Origin: an uncultured Collinsella sp.
GTDB taxonomy: Bacteria; Actinomycetota; Coriobacteriia; Coriobacteriales; Coriobacteriaceae
Assembly (NCBI GenBank): GCA_900546455.1
Contig: URCS01000020.1
Coordinates: 1 to 34,083, forward strand
DNA: 34,083 nt
Direction: 5' to 3'
Shown here in pieces: positions 29,360 to 34,083 of this stretch. A program made the translations under genes and the position numbers. The notes beneath the pieces are model-generated. The model was not told the origin of the DNA, made no database searches, and saw nothing but the letters and a program-made list of their open reading frames with translations. How positions within the stretch are numbered: position 1 is the first letter of the stretch; every line of letters starts with the position of its first letter.

Positions 29360-30928
29360 ATGGACGACGCGAGCGAGCGTTCAATCGAAGAGGACATGCT
29401 CGATCAGTTCAATTACTTTGATGATGAGGACGAGGAGCTGATCGACCGTCGCGAGCCAGCGCCGCTTGATTCCTTTGATCTGGTCGATGAAGAGACTGAT
29501 GAGGTTGAGGACGAATCAACGGAGCCCCCACAGCCTTCGCGCCTTGACTCGCTGCTTTCGAGAGCCCCCATGCACCACGGCGTTCGTGCCGGCGCGCTCC
29601 ATATGAAAACTGACTGGCACCAGATCGTGACGGCAGGCGATGAGCTTGCCGTCGATGCGCCGCTCACCGATAAATCATCCATCATCTGCCGCACCGGCAT
29701 GCTTATGCTGGCAAGCGGAACGGGTGCCTGGCGCGTGCGCGATACCATGAATCGTGTTGCCGCCGTACTCGGTGTCACCATCCACGTTGACTTAAGTCTT
29801 CTGTCGTTTGAGTGCACCTGCATCGAAGATGGCCACTGCTTTAACGAGGTTGTCAGCCTGCCCACAACGGGAGTCAATACCCATCGCATTTGGATGATGG
29901 AGAGCTTCTTAAAGGAAATCGAGACGTATGGGCGCCGGTTTACCGTGCACGAATACCACGAGATGCTCAAGACCGTTGAGAGTTCAAAACCCGATTACTC
30001 TCCCTGGCAACAGGGCCTTGCGGCAGCTTGTGCTTGCGGCGCCTTCGTCTTTTTGCTCGGCGGCGGCCCTATCGAGATGGCCTGCGCGTTTGTGGGCGCG
30101 GGTGTCGGCAACTTTGCCCGCTCCCATATTCTCAAGCAAGGCCTTGGTCAGTTCAGCGCGCTGACGACCGGCGTTGCGCTCGCTTGCGTTTCGTATCTGC
30201 TGGCATTGCTCGGCCTTGGCCAGGTCATACCGGGGGCAATGTCGCACCAAGAAGGCTATATCGGCGCCATGCTCTTTGTGATTCCCGGCTTTCCGCTCAT
30301 TACGGCGGGCCTCGACATCGCCAAGCTCGACATGCGAAGCGGTATCGAGCGCCTTTCATATGCCGTATCGATTATTGTGATGGCGACGCTCGTAGGTTGG
30401 ATGGTTGCCGAGTGTGTTGGCCTGGCGCCGGACGACTTTGCCCCACTGGGCCTTTCGCCGCTTGCCCTTACGCTCCTGCGCGTGGTGATGAGCTTCGTTG
30501 GCGTATTCGGCTTCTCGGTGATGTTCAACAGCCCGGTAAAGATGGCCGCGGCAGCTGGGTTGATCGGCGCCGTGTCCAATACCCTGCGTCTGACCCTTGT
30601 CGATGCGCCGACGATGATTCCCTTCCTGGGCCTCAGCACGGGAATGCCTCCCGAGGCAGCAGCGTTTATCGGCGCGCTGGTATCGGGTCTGCTGGCAAGC
30701 TTGGCCGAAGTCAAGCTCACCTACCCGCGCATCGCCCTCACGGTGCCTTCGATTGTCATTATGGTGCCCGGTCTGTATCTCTATCGCTCTATGTATTACA
30801 TGTGCACCTTCGACACGGTCAACATGCTCGGCTGGTTTGTGCGCGCAGTGCTCATCGTGGCGTTTCTGCCCGTTGGCTTGGGCGTGGCGAGAACCCTCAC
30901 CGACCCTCGCTGGCGCCATACCAGCTAA
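29360..30928 (+). CDS. Threonine/serine exporter family protein (ThrE type)
   Basis: A 522-residue membrane protein of the ThrE family, which exports threonine and serine in Corynebacterium. An unusual N-terminal stretch of about 60 residues is highly acidic (DDEDEELIDRREP, DEETDEVEDESTEPP) and probably disordered. The cytoplasmic domain (about 75-215) has the ThrE features CRTGMLMLASGTGAWRVRDTMNRVA and HVDLSLLSFECTC. From about 220 on there are around ten hydrophobic helices, including FVIPGFPLITAGLDIAKLDMRSGIERLSY, in two repeats as expected for fused ThrE and ThrE_2 halves. AGGAAGGGAG precedes the ATG. It appears monocistronic. The transported substrate is inferred from family only. Confidence 0.85.
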   Translation: MDDASERSIEEDMLDQFNYFDDEDEELIDRREPAPLDSFDLVDEETDEVEDESTEPPQPSRLDSLLSRAPMHHGVRAGALHMKTDWHQIVTAGDELAVDAPLTDKSSIICRTGMLMLASGTGAWRVRDTMNRVAAVLGVTIHVDLSLLSFECTCIEDGHCFNEVVSLPTTGVNTHRIWMMESFLKEIETYGRRFTVHEYHEMLKTVESSKPDYSPWQQGLAAACACGAFVFLLGGGPIEMACAFVGAGVGNFARSHILKQGLGQFSALTTGVALACVSYLLALLGLGQVIPGAMSHQEGYIGAMLFVIPGFPLITAGLDIAKLDMRSGIERLSYAVSIIVMATLVGWMVAECVGLAPDDFAPLGLSPLALTLLRVVMSFVGVFGFSVMFNSPVKMAAAAGLIGAVSNTLRLTLVDAPTMIPFLGLSTGMPPEAAAFIGALVSGLLASLAEVKLTYPRIALTVPSIVIMVPGLYLYRSMYYMCTFDTVNMLGWFVRAVLIVAFLPVGLGVARTLTDPRWRHTS

Positions 30929-30961
30929 TTGGTGCAAGGGGGACAGGTTACTTTGCACCAA
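30929..30961. repeat. Stop-codon-abutting hairpin with GGGACAGGTT loop (copy 2)
   Basis: TTGGTGCAA (30929-30937) pairs perfectly with TTGCACCAA (30953-30961) around GGGGGACAGGTTACT. The stem starts at the first base after the exporter stop codon, exactly as in copy 1 after rph. Confidence 0.7.
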
Positions 30962-30964
30962 ATG

Positions 30965-31031
30965 AGTTGCGGTGAAATAGGGACTGAATTGTTGCTTAAA
31001 GGGTCAAAACAGTCCGTATTCCACCGCAACT
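30965..31031. repeat. 67-bp inverted repeat with 22-nt arms
   Basis: 30965-30986 and 31010-31031 are complementary at 20 of 22 positions (arms begin AGTTGCGGTG). The left arm contains another GGGACTG core. It follows the hairpin above by 3 nt. The remaining gap to the next gene (31032-31145) shows no gene. Confidence 0.65.
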
Positions 31032-31145
31032 TATGGGGTCGGGGGTTTTGGTGCCCTGCATCTCCACAAACTCAACGCTTACGAAGCGCGCGCCGTTCGT
31101 GTTAGGGTAGTTCCACCACATAAGTAGTCGCAGACGCGCGTAACA

Positions 31146-31195
31146 CGGGCGGGCGAGATGAAGTCCCAACAGCTCCATCTTGCCCGCCCGTTTTT
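31146..31195 (+). terminator. Strong terminator 45 bp before the DUF2798 gene
   Basis: CGGGCGGGCGAGATG (31146-31160) pairs with 31176-31190 (one G-U pair), followed by five Ts. It is over 200 bp from the exporter stop but only 45 bp before the next start codon. It therefore either ends the exporter transcript late or is a leader attenuator of the DUF2798 gene. Confidence 0.85.
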
Positions 31196-31239
31196 GTTGC
31201 GTGGTGCCGCGGCGTAACACAGAAAGGAATCTGCCCTTC

Positions 31240-31788
31240 ATGCCTATCAACAAACGAGAGAGCCTGCTGTTCACCTTTATCATGTGCTTTTGCATGGTGC
31301 TCTGGATGAGCATCTACAACGTTGCCCTGCAGCACGGGGCCATCAACGGCGAGGTCGTTGCCGCTGCGTGGCTCGGCTTCCCCGTTGCCTACATTTTTGC
31401 CATGTGCTGCGACTGGTTCGTCGCCAGCCCGCTCGCCAAGGGTTTCGCCTTTAAGTACTTGGTCACGCCGGGCAAGAGCTCGCCGCTCGCCATGACGCTC
31501 GCCGTCAGCTCCTGCATGGTCGTTCCCATGGTCATCATCATGTCGCTGTACGGTGCCTGCGAGGGTCTGACGCACATGCCCGGCGGCATCCTTGCGAACC
31601 TGTATTCCGTGCCCGCGATCTGGATGATCAACATCCCGCATAATTTTGTGATGGCGCTGCCGTGGAACCTTTTGGTAGCCGGTCCGATTTCCCACTTCGT
31701 CTTCCGTCGCGCCTTCCCTGTGGGGACGGTTTTCGAGGAGGAGCATGCCGAGCTCTTGGAGCAGGCTATGGCTCCTGAGTGCGAGTAG
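31240..31788 (+). CDS. DUF2798-like membrane protein
   Basis: A 182-residue protein with four predicted transmembrane helices: LLFTFIMCFCMVLWMSIYNVAL, VAAAWLGFPVAYIFAMCCDWFVA, LAMTLAVSSCMVVPMVIIMSLYGA and a fourth around WMINIPHNFVMALPWNLLVAGPI. The NKRESLLFTFIMCFCMVLWM start and the two-helix repeat fit the DUF2798 family, usually with one or two such pairs. Function is unknown; a small transporter or membrane-stress protein are equally possible. ATG 31240 with AGAAAGGA upstream is preferred to the earlier in-frame start, which lies inside the terminator hairpin. It is a single-gene unit. Confidence 0.75.
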   Translation: MPINKRESLLFTFIMCFCMVLWMSIYNVALQHGAINGEVVAAAWLGFPVAYIFAMCCDWFVASPLAKGFAFKYLVTPGKSSPLAMTLAVSSCMVVPMVIIMSLYGACEGLTHMPGGILANLYSVPAIWMINIPHNFVMALPWNLLVAGPISHFVFRRAFPVGTVFEEEHAELLEQAMAPECE

Positions 31789-31790
31789 CT

Positions 31791-31842
31791 CGCTTAGGGA
31801 TCTGCTGAGCGCGGGCGACTTGCTTGGTTGGAGCCCTAAGCG
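31791..31842. other. Hairpin directly after the DUF2798 gene
   Basis: CGCTTAGGG (31791-31799) pairs perfectly with CCCTAAGCG (31834-31842) around a 34-nt loop, beginning 2 nt after the stop codon. No T-run. Nothing else recognisable lies in 31843-31954. Confidence 0.5.
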
Positions 31843-31954
31843 TGGATAGCTCTCTCGGCGACATCGCGGGCGTGAGCGGTGCGCATGACCGGAGGGCCCG
31901 TGCTGCTCCGTTGCCCGACGTGCTAGCGCGCAGAACAATCTGTTGGTGCATTCG

Positions 31955-31987
31955 GCGGCTGCTGAAGCGTTTCGGCAGCCGCTTTTT
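31955..31987 (+). terminator. Intrinsic terminator before the activase gene
   Basis: GCGGCTGC pairs with GCAGCCGC (31955-31962 and 31975-31982), with GAA/TTC pairing inside, followed by five Ts. Confidence 0.88.
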
Positions 31988-31999
31988 ATACGGAGTTTA

Positions 32000-32020
32000 A
32001 ATACAACAGTCTGTTGTATT
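32000..32020. promoter_or_regulatory. Palindromic operator candidate upstream of the activase gene
   Basis: AATACAACA / GTC / TGTTGTATT is a perfect 9-bp inverted repeat with a 3-bp centre, 50 bp before the start codon. It is AT-rich in a GC-rich genome and lies where a promoter is expected (TTGTAT within the right arm, TATATC at 32032-32037). A dimeric repressor or activator site is likely; the regulator is not identifiable here. Confidence 0.65.
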
Positions 32021-32069
32021 ACGTAGAGTGGTATATCTCTAGCAGGAAAAATGCGAGAGACGGAGCATT

Positions 32070-34083
32070 ATGGCGTTGCTAGTAGGACTGGACGTAGGGT
32101 CGACGACGACCAAAGTTTACGCGATGCACGAGGATATGACCGAGGCGTGGTGGGGATATCGCCGCCACGGGGCGTGTCAGACAGCGAGCGTGCGCGCCAT
32201 GCTCGGCGAGCTCGCCGAGCGCTTTCCCCATGAGTCGCTGCGCGTTGCGGTGACCGGCTCGGGTGCGCGCGATATCGCGACCGCGCTGGGCGCCTCGTAC
32301 GTTCAGGAGGTGGTCGCCAACGCGCTCACGATCAGCAGGTTCTATCCGCAGACGCGCTGCGCCATCGAGCTGGGCGGCCAAGACGCCAAGATGATCTTCT
32401 TCCGCACCAACGATAAGGGAGACATCGAGGTTGCCGACATGCGCATGAACGGCTCGTGCGCAGGCGGTACCGGTGCATTTATCGACGAGATGGCAAAGCT
32501 CATGGGGGTCGGCACCGAATCGGGCGAGTTCGAGCAGCTCGCAAGCCGGGGAACGACCGTCCACGAGGTCTCGGGCCGCTGCGGCGTGTACGCAAAGACC
32601 GATATCCAGCCGCTGCTCAACGAGGGCATTCCTACCACCGACCTGGCGCTTTCGGCGCTTCACGCGGTCGCCCGCCAAACGATCGGCGGTCTGGCCCAGG
32701 GTATCGACATCGAGCCGCCGGTAATCTTCGAGGGCGGTACGCTCGCCTACAACCCCACGCTGGTCCGCGTGTTCCGGGAGCAACTGAATCTATCGGACGA
32801 TCAGGTTATCGTCCCGCGCGATCCGCAGATCATGGTCGCGCGCGGTGCCGCCCTGTCGCTGACCGACATGTTCGCATCGTCCCAACCGATCGACCTTCCC
32901 GACGCTTTTGTCCGGCTGGATAAGCTCGAGACGGTCGCGCCCGCAAGCGGGGAGGGACGTCTTGCCCAGCCCTTTTTTGCCACACCTGCCGAGCAGGCGG
33001 ATTTTACGGCACGCCATGGCAAAGAGACGCCGGCAAAGGGTCCGGATGCGTATGCGCCCGGAGAGACGGTGCGTGTGGCGCTCGGTATCGATTCGGGGAG
33101 CACGACGACCAAGTTCGCCCTGGTCGATGAGGCGGGTGAGCTTGTCGATTCGTTCTACGCGTCTAATAACGGCAGACCGCTCGACGTCGCCCAACAGGGT
33201 CTTGTCAGCTTGAAGAACCGCTGGGAGACAGCGGGAGTCACGCTTGCGATCGATGCCGTGGGCACCACGGGATACGGCGAGGAGCTTTTCGCGCGCGCGT
33301 TCCACGCCGACTACCATACGGTCGAGACGGTCGCGCACGCCCGCGCCGCGTGCGCATGCGTTCCCGATGCGACCTTCGTGCTCGACATCGGCGGACAGGA
33401 TATGAAGGCCATCTGGCTCAACCACGGCGTGCTGACCGATATCGTCGTCAACGAGGCGTGCTCTGCGGGCTGCGGCTCGTTCCTCGAGGGTTTTGCCAAA
33501 AACCTCGGAATAGCCGTTGAGGATATCGCGACCGAGGCATTTTCGTCCAAAGCCCCCGCCGTTCTCGGCAGCCGCTGCACGGTGTTCATGAACAGCAGCG
33601 TCGTTTCCGAGCAGCGGCGCGGTAAGGGTCCGGGCGACATCATGGCCGGTCTCTGCCGTTCGATTATCGAGAACGTGTTCACCAAGGTCATTCGCGTTTC
33701 AAATCTCAACCGTCTGGGCGACAAAGTCGTCGTCCAGGGCGGCACGTTCCGAAACGACGCGGTGCTGCGCGCATTCGAGCAGTATCTGGGCAAACCCGTC
33801 ACGCGTGCGCCCCACCCGGGGCTGATGGGCGCTATCGGTATCGCCCTGCTCGCGCGCGAGGAATGCCGCAAGGGCGACGCCGGCACGTCGTTTATCGGGC
33901 TCGATGCCGTGGAGCGCTTCGAGCATCGCGAGTTCGGCGGCGTTACCTGCCGTCGGTGCAACAACCGCTGCCAGCGCGCGGTCGTGGCATTTGGCGACGG
34001 CTCGCTTTACGTCACGGGCAATCGCTGCCCGCGCGGCGGCGCCATCTCATGGGATGAGCTCGTGCGCGAGGTTCCCGCGGCGG
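32070..34083 (+). CDS. 2-hydroxyacyl-CoA dehydratase activase-like protein, duplicated ASKHA domains (3' end outside window)
   Basis: An open frame of 671 codons runs off the window. Two BadF/BadG/HgdC-type ATPase domains follow in tandem. Domain 1: GLDVGSTTTK (6-15), ELGGQDAK, MNGSCAGGTGAF with Cys130 and VSGRCGVYAKTD with Cys171. Domain 2: GIDSGSTTTK (339-348), DIGGQDMK, NEACSAGCGSF with Cys464 and GSRCTVFMNSS with Cys503. In HgdC the equivalent two cysteines of each subunit hold a 4Fe-4S cluster between two monomers; here both pairs are kept in one chain. A Cys-rich CRRCNNRC (about 627-634) follows, as in very long activase proteins that continue into DUF2229-type regions. The likely role is ATP-driven electron injection into a radical dehydratase or related reductase; the partner is not in view. 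CGGAG precedes the ATG. Confidence 0.9.
   Translation, partial: MALLVGLDVGSTTTKVYAMHEDMTEAWWGYRRHGACQTASVRAMLGELAERFPHESLRVAVTGSGARDIATALGASYVQEVVANALTISRFYPQTRCAIELGGQDAKMIFFRTNDKGDIEVADMRMNGSCAGGTGAFIDEMAKLMGVGTESGEFEQLASRGTTVHEVSGRCGVYAKTDIQPLLNEGIPTTDLALSALHAVARQTIGGLAQGIDIEPPVIFEGGTLAYNPTLVRVFREQLNLSDDQVIVPRDPQIMVARGAALSLTDMFASSQPIDLPDAFVRLDKLETVAPASGEGRLAQPFFATPAEQADFTARHGKETPAKGPDAYAPGETVRVALGIDSGSTTTKFALVDEAGELVDSFYASNNGRPLDVAQQGLVSLKNRWETAGVTLAIDAVGTTGYGEELFARAFHADYHTVETVAHARAACACVPDATFVLDIGGQDMKAIWLNHGVLTDIVVNEACSAGCGSFLEGFAKNLGIAVEDIATEAFSSKAPAVLGSRCTVFMNSSVVSEQRRGKGPGDIMAGLCRSIIENVFTKVIRVSNLNRLGDKVVVQGGTFRNDAVLRAFEQYLGKPVTRAPHPGLMGAIGIALLAREECRKGDAGTSFIGLDAVERFEHREFGGVTCRRCNNRCQRAVVAFGDGSLYVTGNRCPRGGAISWDELVREVPAA

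Overview
The window is high-GC, densely packed bacterial DNA with short intergenic gaps, Shine-Dalgarno-led genes and CCA-encoding tRNA genes. Gene content and protein flavour point to an anaerobic gut actinobacterium of the class Coriobacteriia, most likely Collinsella or a close relative. This is an inference from recognition of the proteins and intergenic repeats; no database was searched. Almost everything is core metabolism and information processing. No phage, transposase, CRISPR or toxin system is visible. The unusual material is in the intergenic DNA.

Layout. 46-3117: a divergent pair of hydrolases (M20 amidohydrolase on the minus strand, YtcJ-type amidohydrolase on the plus strand). 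3118-4038: a 0.9-kb gene-free gap with three inverted-repeat structures. 4039-6066: groES-groEL, followed by a second nested palindrome. 6404-10858: a promoter, an FMN riboswitch and a flavin operon (riboflavin S-component ribU, a two-in-one ECF ATPase, ecfT, then two FMN-binding split-barrel proteins). 10993-16005: argC-argJ-argB-argD behind a tandem ARG box. 16006-16881: a gap with a MITE-like element, duplicated tRNA/terminator fragments, a chain of hairpins and tRNA-Val. 16882-18762: asnB. 18875-24404: murE, a HAD phosphatase, murI, rph, rdgB and dtd in one direction. 24491-25783: a Veg-like gene and ispE. 25833-28918: tRNA-Pro, tatA, greA and lysS. 29360-30928: a ThrE-type exporter. 31240-31788: a DUF2798 membrane protein. 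32070-end: a large 2-hydroxyacyl-CoA dehydratase activase-like gene that runs off the window.

How the genes work together. The flavin operon couples riboflavin uptake to FMN sensing and probably to FMN-using proteins. The arg cluster takes N-acetylglutamate to N-acetylornithine and recycles the acetyl group through ArgJ; argF, argG and argH are not present here. murE and murI both serve peptidoglycan synthesis; the MurE substrate motif suggests that the stem-peptide residue is not meso-diaminopimelate. rph, rdgB and dtd are quality-control enzymes for RNA ends, nucleotide pools and aminoacyl-tRNA. veg beside ispE matches a neighbourhood known from Bacillus.

The most interesting signals are two nested palindromes with cores of exactly 145 bp on either side of groESL, a 218-bp AT-richer element with perfect 27-bp terminal inverted repeats, recurrent small hairpins that begin directly after stop codons, a LysRS carrying a C-terminal Trbp111/EMAPII-like tRNA-binding domain, and candidate operator palindromes in front of tatA and the dehydratase-activase gene. 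I did not find a convincing new multi-gene defence or biosynthetic system.
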